64,000 bases of DNA from Nannochloris sp. 'desiccata' (taxonomy: Eukaryota; Chlorophyta; Trebouxiophyceae; Chlorellales; Chlorellaceae): contig JAGTXX020000009.1 of the NCBI GenBank assembly GCA_019044685.2, positions 62,001 through 126,000 on the forward strand. Reading direction: 5' to 3'. Below are positions 1 through 9,516 of this stretch, in pieces (within the stretch, counting starts at the first letter, position 1; each line of letters starts with the position of its first letter). The notes below the pieces were generated by a model. That model did not search any database, was not told the origin of the DNA, and saw only the letters and a program-made list of their open reading frames with translations. A program made the translations under genes and the position numbers.

Positions 1-219
1 CTTCACGATAGCCCTGCAAGCGGGAAATGGTAACCCAAAAAAGATGTTTGATCAGAAGTGATCTCATAAAAAGGAATATCGCGCAGCAGTGTCTGAAATT
101 TCGCACTGTATATGATACTATTTACTTGCCTGTTTGAGTGCGTTTTCGAGGCCTTTATCAGGTTTGGCGTTCAAAGCTTCCATAACTCGTAAATCAACAA
201 ATGAGAGCATGTCCGTCAT
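1..219 (-). CDS. PITH-domain protein (partial, N-terminal part)
   Basis: Two coding exons read on the minus strand: 219-130 (30 codons, starting MTDMLSFVDLRVMEALN) and 13-1, which runs off the window edge. The joined junction reads NALKQ-GYRE, which matches the conserved start of PITH domains (LNxxxxHxLxNALKQGYRED). PITH proteins (plant PITH-domain proteins, PITHD1, C-terminus of TXNL1) are small cytosolic proteins, and TXNL1 binds the 26S proteasome through this domain. The intron (129-14, 116 nt) has a GC donor, CAG|GCAAGT, and a normal CAG acceptor. The reading frame stays open upstream of residue 1 for about 16 codons, so a slightly longer N-terminus is possible. The gene is divergent from the uL15m gene. 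Family call is fairly secure although only about 34 residues are visible. Confidence 0.72.
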
Positions 220-453
220 CTTGCCGTGTATCTCTCGTGATCGAGTGAAATAGTATCTTTAAAAATGTGATTAATTTGAAAGGTTGCCCAACACAGCGTG
301 TCTAAGAGGATATAAACTACCATAGAGACCCTGGCGGCACAGCAAAATTCTCTCTGATTTATTTTTTCATGAGTGATTAATATTGCCATTCCAATTTCAT
401 CTTGAATAATTCATTACTGTTCAAGGTTTGCGTATTTATTCATTTCGACCACG
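220..453. promoter_or_regulatory. divergent intergenic region, PITH gene / uL15m
   Basis: The two start codons are only 234 bases apart and point away from each other, so this AT-rich stretch must hold both 5' UTRs and both promoters. No motif I would name is visible. Confidence 0.45.
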
Positions 454-1426
454 ATGGCTACAGTTTGGCGTGGCGGCAGAATGATGACACCATGTCTGTC
501 GCACCTCTTGAGAGGAGCTATGGATTCTGGAGTTGTTAAACCAATTACACCCACGATGACAGAAATAGCAATCTCTAGCACAAATCAACTCCCTGCTCTG
601 CGTTCACTTTCATCCATGCTGCATTTTAATAGAGGATTTGCAGCATTGGGAGAGAGTGGAGGTTCTGGCCCTCCTGATGGACAATATATTAGTCTTAATA
701 ATCTACGTGATAACCCAGGAGCCAACAAAACTGTGAGTTCTTGTCATAAACAGGACTCCAACGCTTTTGAGTATCCCTGCCATTAACTGTCTCCGCTCTT
801 TTTATTAACCCTTTGAAATCTAAACCATCAACATACAGGGTCGTCGTGTCGGACGTGGTATTGGTTCTAGTAAGGGCAAAACAGCTGGACGAGGGCATAA
901 AGGTCAAAAAGCTCGTTCTGGAGGTGGCCCCAAACCAGGTTTTGAAGGCGGCCAAACTCCTCTTCGTCTTCGAGTCCCTAAACGTGGCTTTCACAACCCA
1001 TTCACACGTGTATACCACCCATTGAATTTACAACGACTTCAAGAATGGATTCAAACTGGTCGATTAGATGCTTCTCAAGTCATCACAATGAAAGATTTGA
1101 GGGATAGTGGTGCTGTTAGAAAACAAATTGGTGACGGCGTGAAATTACTTGCAGATGGGGCTGAAGATTTTTCAATCAAAGTGGATCTACAAATAACTGC
1201 AGCTTCTACGGCTGCAAGGGAAGCTGTTGAAAAAGCAGGTGGTAATGTGACGACTGTGTATTATAATAAATTAGGCTTGAGAGCGTTAACACAACCGGAA
1301 TGGTTTGAAAAGAAAAATAGGTTGCTGCCACGTCCAGCACGACCGCCACCAAAGTTGGTAGGTAGGTTTGATGTGAGGGGAAACCTACCACCAGTTTTCA
1401 ATGCTAGTAATACTTCTTCTGCCTAG
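454..1426 (+). CDS. mitochondrial ribosomal protein uL15m
   Basis: Two exons, 454-732 and 839-1426, give 288 residues. The intron opens ACT|GTGAGT and closes ACATACAG, phase 0, and lies inside the most conserved stretch: LNNLRDNPGANKT before it and GRRVGRGIGSSKGKTAGRGH after it. This Gly/Arg/Lys-rich block binds 23S-type rRNA in all uL15 proteins; KRGFHNPF follows. The N-terminal 70 residues are Ser/Arg-rich and hydrophobic with few acids, as expected of a targeting peptide. The C-terminal block (YYNKLGLRALTQPEWF, then Pro/Arg-rich) resembles mitochondrial rather than plastid or bacterial L15, so I infer the mitochondrial large subunit. A plastid location is the less likely alternative. Confidence 0.9.
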
Positions 1427-1557
1427 AATGTAAGCGTATAGCAAAGACAAGTTCAAGTGAAAGGCGCAAAAGGAAGAGAAACTGCAAAGCTGACCTGGCA
1501 ATGCCCTACCTGCATAAATTCCCTACTATCTCCGTCCAAAAAGTTAGAAAATATAAA

Positions 1558-2553
1558 ATGCAGAGGTTACTTTCATCAACTATGCTGCGGAGCGTTCTAA
1601 GCGCCCAGGGTTTGTTTCGATCACAAACTCGCATCCATCGATGCAAAAAAATCAGAACCCTAGCAAACGCACATAACAATAGTGCATATGGTTCTTGGGA
1701 TTTTGACCAGGCAAGGAGATTGGTTTTATTTTTATTTTTGTTTACGCCCATTTACCTCTATGAATCAAAAATTTGACCTGATTGTATCGGTCCGTACTTG
1801 CAGCCGGAGGATGCATCCTCTGCTGGCAACGATCTATTGGGCATTGCCTCCGAACTAATGAACAATATTTACACCACTCATCACTCAATCAAGAATACTG
1901 TCCCGGAGACGGACCCAGATTACGCCCGTAACGTCGCAGCACGTGCCTTGGCGGCCGCTGAAGCAAATGGCGCAATCCCGCCTTTGTCCAGCCAACAGCG
2001 ACGAGCCTTTCAAGCGGCGCTTGAGGAAGTCGCTCGTCACTCATCTCAACAAATAGATACTATCCAAATAGAGCCTGATGATCCAGCACATTGGTTTGAA
2101 ATGTCAGAAGAAGGGGCCGACGAGATAATTATAAAACCGGAATTTCGTGGTCTTTTTGAACAGCTTGCCACTTTAAAATTGAATAAAGATTGGGGAAGCA
2201 GTGGCGGTGGAGATCGTAAATATAATAGTAAACATCAAGGTGGCGAAGTAGGCAATATTTCAACATCTCAAGGACAAAATAACTCTTTTTGTGGTGCTGC
2301 TGCGGCTACATCCAGGAAAAGGGGTAATTTCGCAGAGGGTGGAACAGAGAGAGCTGAACGCGCTGCTGAAGGTGAATATATGAACTTAGAAGTGAGTGCA
2401 TTTGAACCGCATGCAAAAGATGTGGGCAGAGCTGATCGTGGAGTTGTGAATGGAGATGCTCCTGTGGCAGGAGGTGGGGCACAGACGGCGGGTGCACAGA
2501 GAACGGATGATGATGATGAAGATGAAGAAAAGTCACCTGCTGCAGGCTTTTAG
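1558..2553 (+). CDS. hypothetical mitochondrion-targeted protein
   Basis: Two exons, 1558-1710 and 1804-2553, give 300 residues. An in-frame ATG at 1501 would add 19; I prefer 1558 because it yields a classic presequence (MQRLLSSTMLRSVLS, Arg/Ser-rich, no acids). The intron has a GC donor (GACCAG|GCAAGG) and acceptor CTTGCAG, phase 0. The middle (residues about 55-165) is soluble and helical, with an Ala-rich segment RNVAARALAAAEANGA and an acidic PDDPAHWFEMSEEGADE. The last 80 residues are low-complexity, Gly/Ala/Asp-rich, ending in DDDDEDEEK. I do not recognise the family. The splice model rests on frame agreement only. Confidence 0.6.
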
Positions 2554-3488
2554 ATTGCCAAAATAATTGTGCTTTTATGGAATTGTGTACATAGTTTTTC
2601 AAATTATGATTTCAAAGTTGCTTAGCGATTTGAGTTTTATTTTAGGTTCGGTTTCTTGATACCTCTGTGAATTTATTTGCTTTTTTGAACATAGATAGTA
2701 TAATACTATGTTGTTTGCACAATTAATAGAGCGCACTTTGCAATATTAAACTCGATCAATAGCAATAGAACTCGCTTAGAGAGCTGAAAGGGGATTATAG
2801 GGGTAATGCCCCATTGCGTTAACGGAATGTTCCGATGCCATCTTCGACAGTAATTTGCTCTTTGCAGCCATCGATGAAGTTGCTGTAGCATGCACAGGAA
2901 CACTTTTCCTGTCAAGCCTTGGTGATGCGGCCATACTTCTTCTTCCAGGCCTTGTAACATCCTTTTGCATATCCTGTTCTTGCTCTTGCGCCGCCAAGGA
3001 CCAAAAAAGAGCAGAGCACCAGCATGAAGAAGCGAAGGAAGGAACACAACGAGTGATCTTTGTGTGGCAGAAATTGAGTTAAGAATCATTACGCTCCCCT
3101 AATTCTACTGCTTAAAATTAGGATTGACTGGAGCCAATATGGGTGTCTTGCCCATGGAAGGTCCCTACGTATTTTTGGCTTGGGCCCTGTATCCGTTGGC
3201 TGGACAGTCTTTACGGTGTATTCCGCAGGATTATAAGACTAGCACATGATTACATTAGTTCTAATTACTCTGAAGTTGGTTAAAATATTGTTTTAAGTCC
3301 GGGGTGGCCGTATCTTTCTGCGACTTGCATGTCTCTTGCAAGGCGGTAGATGCCACCCAGCTTCTCTGTCTCTTGGAGCCGGGGCAATCGCATTACACAG
3401 CTTCAATTCGAGCTTGAAACAATTTTAGCCACATCTATAATTTCTACAGCAAAGTTTTATAAACTGCGAATAAACAGCAACTTTGATA
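2554..3488. other. intergenic, no certain gene
   Basis: About 930 bases between two plus-strand genes. It contains 3' UTR sequence of the upstream gene and, on the minus strand, a small secreted-type reading frame interrupted by one TGA (listed separately). Nothing else convincing is seen on either strand. Confidence 0.5.
2819..3025 (-). other. possible small Cys-rich secreted ORF with an in-frame TGA
   Basis: On the minus strand an ATG at 3025 opens a 37-codon frame beginning with a hydrophobic signal-like stretch (MLVLCSFLVLGGARA) and then GCYKAWKKKYG. It meets TGA at 2914-2912 and then stays open for 30 more codons that are Cys-rich (KCSCACYSNF, IDGC) before TAA at 2821-2819. Readthrough as selenocysteine, a pseudogene, or chance are all possible. 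A 30-codon open stretch after a stop is not rare by chance. No SECIS element was recognised downstream. Confidence 0.2.
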
Positions 3489-5692
3489 ATGCAGCGAAGT
3501 TCTGCTCTGAGCTGCTCCTGTCGAGGCCCTGTGCCTTTAGCACCCATAAACAGACGCAAGCCAGCCTCGTTAACACGCCCAAGGCGTCTTGGATGGTATA
3601 TGGGTGCTCTAAATGAATTTCATGAGGTAAATAGCAGGGTTGGAGCCGCTATTTAAAAGTTCCTTCATTTCTAACAAGTACAATTTTCACACTCGCCCCT
3701 CCTTCACTTTCTTCCAGAAAGATTCATTTGCTGCTAGTATGGAAAACTTGACTAGCAAAGTAAATTCCAAAGATAAAGATCCCTCAAGGTTTGTTGCTGA
3801 TACTTCCGATGAAGAGGCCAACCTTCCAGGTAATTGCTAAGAGTGTTTGCTCAATAAACTTAGTTTTGAAGACGAACGTGAAGACGCCATCAGTCCTCTA
3901 CTTTGCATTAATTTTATTCATCTTATTCCCATTTCGTTTCAAAGACCCTATTGATTTCGACGAAGAAATCATCATACCTCAACGTCCCAGTATCTCCGAC
4001 CTCTACAAAGATGTCCGTCACGAATGGGCAGAGCCAGATCTTACAAAATCTGGCAAAATTGTGGCAGATACCTCTTCTGATGAAGAATCAAACCTGCCCG
4101 AAGATCCTTTAGATTTGGATGAAGAGATGATGTTGCCACAAAAGCACATGGTGAAAGAAATTTATGAGCACTTACCTGGGCATCAACATCAATCTCAGGA
4201 GGAGAAGAAGAGCAGGGGCGATGCTGCTGCTGTTGAAGTGGACCCACCGCCTGCACCTGGTTCGCATGAAATGCCTGAAGTGGCAGCACCACAGCATGGT
4301 GAACGTGAAGAAAAGATGGCTGAAGCAGAGAAAGATGTGACGGTAGGTATTAGCTGCGAAGTATTTGTTTTTGTTTTGTTTTCAACGTCAATTCTAAACA
4401 ACAAGCTCAATTTGTTTGTGTGCAGAAGATGGAAAGTAAGGAAGAGCATGGCCAGCCTCGTTCTCGCCCTGGTTCTGAGCTTCCTGGGCTCCTTGCCCAA
4501 GACAGCACTCGTATTAACCCTGGTTCACGTCCAGTTGAATTCCAAGAATCCGGAACAGCTGAAAATGAGGTAAGATTCTTTTTCTAGGCTCTCTGAAGAA
4601 GATCGCCACCTCCTCTGTTCTGCCGTTGACTATTACATAATATTAATGTAATTGATGTACACTTTTTCAACCCTTGTTTATTAACTGTTTTAGGAACGCA
4701 TTCAAGGCATCTTTGAAGCTATTGATAAGATCGCTGAAGATGAAAACCGTCACTATCTCAACACGGATGAAAAGAAACAAGGACAAGAACAAAAACAATC
4801 TCCTTCCACCACTGATGCCCTCTTTTCCCCGCCTCCACCGTCTACTGCCGCTCCTTCACAGCCTGAAGACTTGCGCGTAGCTGTTGAAGAGAATCCTTCT
4901 ACTGAAGCTTCATACACCGGCTTTGAAGGTGGGATCGAAGATCAAATGAATCTGGATCCTATGCACAATCAAAATGCTCAAGAAGAAGAGAGCTATGAAA
5001 TTAATTTTTCAGGCGATGATAAAATAATCCTCGACAGCAATGGCGGTGCAGGTGGTGGTGGCGATGAAGATACTCCTCTTGGTCGAATGGAGTTTTCATT
5101 TAAAGCTGAAGATAAAGAAGAAAAGAAAATAAAACCCAATGCTCCTCCTTCCTCCTCTTCTGCGTCTGAACGGCTGCGTAACGTGGCAGCCAAAGCAGCT
5201 GCTGCTTCCCGGGAATTAGATCCTTTGACCAAATTGACTGCTGCACGTCAAGCATACCGACAGCACCGCATTTTAACTGACGAAGCGCTTCGTCAAAGCA
5301 AGCCTACCGTCACCATGGCACGTATACTTGAAGTTTCTGCTGGTCGTGCTGCTATCATTGGAGTGTTTTCAGTAGTAGGGTCTGAAATTTTGTTTGGCCA
5401 AAGCGTATTATCTCAATTGCTTGGTCGTTGGGAAGGGTTTCATCAAGTTGAAGCTATCATTTCACAATCACGCACCCTTGCATTAGGTGTTATTGCATTG
5501 TCGTTGGGGATTACTGCAACTGAAACTTTGTTTAGTGCAGCAGCGCCTCCTGCAGGAAAATATTTTGGATTCTCACCAAAGCAGCAAATTTGGGTTGGGA
5601 GGATTGCGATGGCTGCATTTGTAGGTATTGTTGTATATGAAACTATGCATTCTAATAGACCTTTGTTCCCCTTTTGGTACCTTTTGCGTTAG
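3489..5692 (+). CDS. LHC/ELIP-like thylakoid membrane protein with long acidic N-terminus
   Basis: Five exons (3489-3626, 3718-3829, 3945-4342, 4426-4569, 4694-5692) give 596 residues; all four introns are GT-AG and phases agree. Residues 1-45 look like a transit peptide (MQRSSALSCSC, Arg/Pro/Ser-rich). Residues about 65-180 hold two copies of an acidic unit, VADTSDEEANLP-DPIDFDEE and VADTSSDEESNLPEDPLDLD, each followed by a Pro-Gln and a DLY/EIY segment. A disordered Pro/Glu region follows. The C-terminal 130 residues have three membrane spans. The first carries the chlorophyll-binding signature E477-x3-G481-R482-AAIIG; the third carries G566-R567-IAM with Gln562 where LHC proteins usually have Glu. 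This is the ELIP/LIL/LHC-like fold, used in pigment binding and photoprotection. The acidic extension is unlike family members I know. Confidence 0.72.
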
Positions 5693-6340
5693 TTTCCATG
5701 TTTGAAAGGAAGTTGGATTTCTGATATCTGTACCTTGCATTTGGTAGTTGTTTGCCGCTCTGTCTCTCTTGTTTTCCATCTTCGTGTTTTGAAAACATGT
5801 AATGCATGTTAATAATTCGCATGCGAGTAGGCCTATGTAAGAGCTTAATCAATATCAGGTATCAGCTCAGCGCTGCAGCGTTGGTGCAAACCGCTGTCGG
5901 CAGAATTTTTAATTGTTTTAGTTTTAATTGGGGAGCAGATTAAAATAAAATAAAAACATAAATTTGCAGCATGTAGAATTACAGCGATCAAATCATCGCA
6001 GCGTTTCTGGAGTAGATCAGAATGTTCTATTCTGCTCTAATAACGTACCGCGGAATATAGGCAAGCTTGTACGTTTAGGAAGCAGCCATAACCTGCTCTC
6101 TTCATCTGATTGATTATACGTGTAATGACTAAGTTTTTCTAGCATACCGTATTTGGCTGTAGACACAATAAAATGTTCAAGAAGAATAGAGCTACTGTCA
6201 TAACAGAGCTATTCTGGGTTTAAACGAAATTTCCCGCCGCCGTTGGAAGAAATAGTTCTCAAGGTTAAAGACTATCAAGGAAGCTCACCCCAAATAAAAT
6301 AAATAGGATTTTGCAATAATTGAATTGATTATAAGAAATT
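5693..6340. other. intergenic, nothing recognised
   Basis: About 650 AT-rich bases between two plus-strand genes, presumably the 3' UTR of the LHC-like gene and the promoter of the glutaredoxin gene. No ORF, RNA gene or repeat stands out. Confidence 0.5.
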
Positions 6341-6880
6341 ATGAGGGCCTCTGTTCTCTTGGCTTTAGCCGTTGTTGGCTTGACGATTTACAAGTTCACA
6401 TTTAACTCTGACGATGCGCTTCCAGGCGCGAGCCGCGTTGCAGATGAGCAAGTTCTAAGTGGAGTGGAAGGAATTGTGAAAGGATACCTGAAAGGAAATC
6501 GTGTCGTCGTTTTCAGCAAGGTAGAAACAGATATTTGCTGTTGGCGGAATTACACTCCTGCCTTCCTTTTTTTGCTGGATTGATATTAACTTTCTATTCA
6601 GCACCCCCACCCCACCTTTCTGCAGTCCTATTGTGGCCACAGTCGTCGTGCTAAGTCAATCATGGAACGACATCTCGGCAGCACTGGTTTTAAAGTTGTA
6701 GAGTTGGATCAAAGAGAGGACGGTTCAGACATTCAAGATTATTTGTTGGAGTTGACAGGTGGACGTACTGTTCCTAGAGTTTTTATCGACGGTGCATTTA
6801 TCGGAGGGGCTGATGATACTGCTGCACTAGAGGGGACCGGAAAACTGAAAACCATGTTGGTACAAAAGGGAATTTTATAA
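6341..6880 (+). CDS. glutaredoxin, membrane-anchored or secretory type
   Basis: Two exons, 6341-6520 and 6626-6880, give 144 residues; the intron is AAG|GTAGAA to TGCAG, phase 0. Residues 5-20 are a hydrophobic signal or anchor (VLLALAVVGLTIY), so the protein likely enters the ER or is anchored in a membrane. The thioredoxin-fold domain has VVVFSK-SYCGHS at the exon junction, so the active site is Cys63-Gly-His-Ser66. A Ser in place of the second Cys occurs in some class I plant glutaredoxins and favours a monothiol mechanism. The TVPRVFIDG and GGADD segments form the glutathione-binding site, including the cis-Pro. Length is typical for a glutaredoxin with an N-terminal anchor. Confidence 0.88.
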
Positions 6881-7154
6881 AGAAAGTTGGAAAAGTATTG
6901 GATTATGAAATTTGGAAATTAGAAGAACAGAACAAAATTTATGTGAGAGAATAATAAGGCAAGACCATTTTATTCAATTACATTACACAAATAGCCAGAA
7001 ATAGGTATCATGTCAGACAGAATATTATAGATGCTAGCTTTGCTGCCAACGAAACGCTGCCGGTACGAGTGCGTGACCAAATGGGAGAAGCTCAAATGCA
7101 ATATCAATTCCATTTCATTTGATTCGATTCGATTCCATGTTTTCCAACCTCGCC

Positions 7155-8183
7155 TCACGCCAATACATCTGTTGGTTGTTTTGGCACCGCCATTGTTCTT
7201 TCATATTCATCTAAAGCAGCCACAACTCTACTATTCCTACGACCTAACGAACTCATTGATCTCAATATCGTAGGCCCACGTGACATCTTTCTGATTCCAT
7301 TATAATGGACCGGACTAATATACGTTAAAAATACCTCTCTTTGTACTACAGTGTGTTCTGGACAATATCTCAGAAACCAATTTTCACTATCGGACGTGAC
7401 GACATTTACTACTACTCCATATGCTTCGCATGCTGCGCGTAATGTCAGTTCATCACCCCAAGTTCTATCACGCACCATCTGCTGTGCCCACGCTTTGAAG
7501 TCTCCACCTAGAAATAATTCAAAATAATGGCGGTTTCTAAAAATATAGTCAACTGTAGTCTTTCTAACTGTTCTGTGGTAGTCTGGGGTACCAAAGAGGC
7601 CATAACTAAGCGATCTAAACTGACAATTCCCGTCTCCTTTTTGAACCTCCATATGTAAACCGAGCGAGCTCAAGCGCGAAACCAGCAGCGTTTCTTGAGT
7701 TGCTAAATCTTGTCGGTAATAATTATGGGGATCAATAGACGGATCTACTTGCTCAAACATAATGGCAGCTTCTAGTAATTTGCGTGATTCTGTCCATTGT
7801 AGTCCTGAGAATCCTCCAGCTGGGGCTGATTGAGAGTGTGTTGTTGGAGGTGGGGCAGAGACGTTGGGTGAGGGCCGAGCAAGAGACATTGATTTAACTC
7901 GAGCAAATTGGCGATGATTGAAACTATTTGAGGTGGCAGACGCTTCGCTGTGATCACGTACTGTCAAGTTTAAGGAGGAAAGGTTGACTGTAGCCTCCTC
8001 ACGGCCTACAATAAGGGGAGCTTGAATGGCCGACAATTGCCTATACATGCTTAAACTTTCTCGGCGTCCACTTTCGCTTTCTAGCAGCACCGGGTTTGTC
8101 GCCACAAATTCATCGTCAACTTCAGATCGGTTTCCATTGCTGCTGCCAAAGCTGCAGCGTAAAAGGGGATTTAAAAAAGCCAT
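7155..8183 (-). CDS. OTU-family deubiquitinating cysteine protease
   Basis: Single exon, 342 residues. The OTU core begins near residue 175 with MEVQKGDGNCQFRS, which supplies Asp184 and the nucleophile Cys187; the catalytic His is His293 in PVHYNG, preceded by the hydrophobic strand VFLTYIS. The spacing between Cys and His (about 106 residues) suits plant-type OTU proteases. Residues 1-130 are Ser/Pro-rich and probably disordered; the tail after 300 is Arg/Ser-rich. These enzymes cleave ubiquitin chains, but linkage preference cannot be read here. It is convergent with the upstream glutaredoxin gene, their stop codons being about 275 bases apart. Confidence 0.9.
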   Translation of the reverse strand: MAFLNPLLRCSFGSSNGNRSEVDDEFVATNPVLLESESGRRESLSMYRQLSAIQAPLIVGREEATVNLSSLNLTVRDHSEASATSNSFNHRQFARVKSMSLARPSPNVSAPPPTTHSQSAPAGGFSGLQWTESRKLLEAAIMFEQVDPSIDPHNYYRQDLATQETLLVSRLSSLGLHMEVQKGDGNCQFRSLSYGLFGTPDYHRTVRKTTVDYIFRNRHYFELFLGGDFKAWAQQMVRDRTWGDELTLRAACEAYGVVVNVVTSDSENWFLRYCPEHTVVQREVFLTYISPVHYNGIRKMSRGPTILRSMSSLGRRNSRVVAALDEYERTMAVPKQPTDVLA

Positions 8184-8544
8184 GATTTATTCAACTTACT
8201 TAGATCAGTGATCTGACGCGTTGACTAGCTCTAGATGGGCATGTAGCTAAAGATAAATTTGATCCAAAAAGGAATCAGGTAGTGTTGAAGAGTTTGACTT
8301 AAATTGACAACGCGGCCTTTCATTTCATTTCAGCTGCCTTTCTCAACACATTTAAAAAGAAGCTGCTTGACGCTCAGTCATTGGGTGGCCATCTAGCACC
8401 TGGCTTGCTTGGCTGATAAACATACTTTACACATCAAATGAGCAACTGAATACATAAATTCAACAGCGTTGTGCAATAATATCGAGATGCAGCTTCACTA
8501 TCACCGGGCATATCAAATTAGAGAAAAAGAAAAAGTCAAGACGA
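8184..8544. other. intergenic, promoter of the OTU gene and 3' UTR of its neighbour
   Basis: About 360 bases between two minus-strand genes; no ORF, repeat or RNA gene recognised. Confidence 0.45.
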
Positions 8545-9516
8545 TCAACCTGCTTGCCCCAACCCTGTCACTTTTTCTTTCACCCGCTGAGCGACCTTGC
8601 CCACGTCCATACCACCCCTCTTGATCTCCTCACAAGCATCCTGCATATAATTGAAATTTGATTTAAACTCTGAAAACTCTCTAGGCAAATAATTTAATAC
8701 ACAAATTTTAAAACTAATCTAGCACCGTCCTTTTTCTTCTCTCACCTTTGCTTTACCTGAATCATCAGAACACTCTGCTCCTTCTCCCTCCTCCAATGCC
8801 TCTGTTGCAGCTTCCAGCATAGTTTTGGCCGTTTCATCAATATTAAAACTACCATTGCGTATTCTTTGTCTTCCGTCTTCACTTTTAAACAACCTTTCAG
8901 CTCCAGCATCCAAAATTCGATCGACCTGGTCTTCCTCTGCTGTGGTACTGTCAGAACTCAGCATGCGAATCATGCTAGCTGAAGGAACTTCAGCACCAAG
9001 TACAGCAGGTTGCTTACCCATTGAGTGATGCGAGTGTGAAATGGTAGAATAGTTGATCCTTTGTTTCTTGGCCCTTCTGCGAAGGGCAGAATCTCGAGGC
9101 GGTCTGCTGACCCTGTTAAAAAGCCTGAGATCAGAAAAGAAATAAAGAAGCAAATGAATTAAGCAACTGCTCTTTGTCACATTGAATATAAACTATCATT
9201 TAACTGACAACGTTTCGCCTATAAACAAGCCCTAAAAAATAAACTTAAAAAACCTACACGGGCTCTACCTAGCTACAGCGACTTACTCGTCATGAAGTTT
9301 TTGAGCACCAGGAGTGACTTTACGGGGTAGAGGGGGCTTCATCCCAAGGGATTTGTATAATTTCTGCATACCTACATTCTCATTTGTGGTCGATGCAATG
9401 CTTCGGCTGCATTCCGAAAGCATACCGGAGGCCGTTTTTGCAGGAGTCATCAGGCGCCAGTTGCTGGCAGCCAGTTGCAGGCCTCCAAGGGCTGAAAGTT
9501 TACGTAGAAAGGCCAT
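8545..9516 (-). CDS. hypothetical organelle-targeted protein
   Basis: Three exons on the minus strand, 9516-9287, 9112-8746 and 8640-8545, give 230 residues; donors are GA|GTAAGT and AAG|GTGAGA, acceptors AACAG and ATGCAG, and phases agree. The N-terminus (MAFLRKLSALGGLQLAAS) is an amphipathic, acid-free presequence, so mitochondrial or plastid import is likely. The rest is charged and helical: a basic block SALRRRAKKQR, an acidic region about residues 135-200, and a conserved-looking end DACEEIKRGGMDVGKVAQRV. I do not recognise the family. The last exon is short but continues the frame cleanly, which supports the model. Confidence 0.65.

Noticed and set aside
695..1018. A 107-codon minus-strand frame overlapping uL15m
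   Set aside because: It lies antisense to the most conserved exon of uL15m and its translation has no protein-like features.
813..1025. A 70-codon plus-strand frame over the start of uL15m exon 2
   Set aside because: It is an out-of-frame shadow; the other frame restores a conserved uL15 sequence across a good intron.
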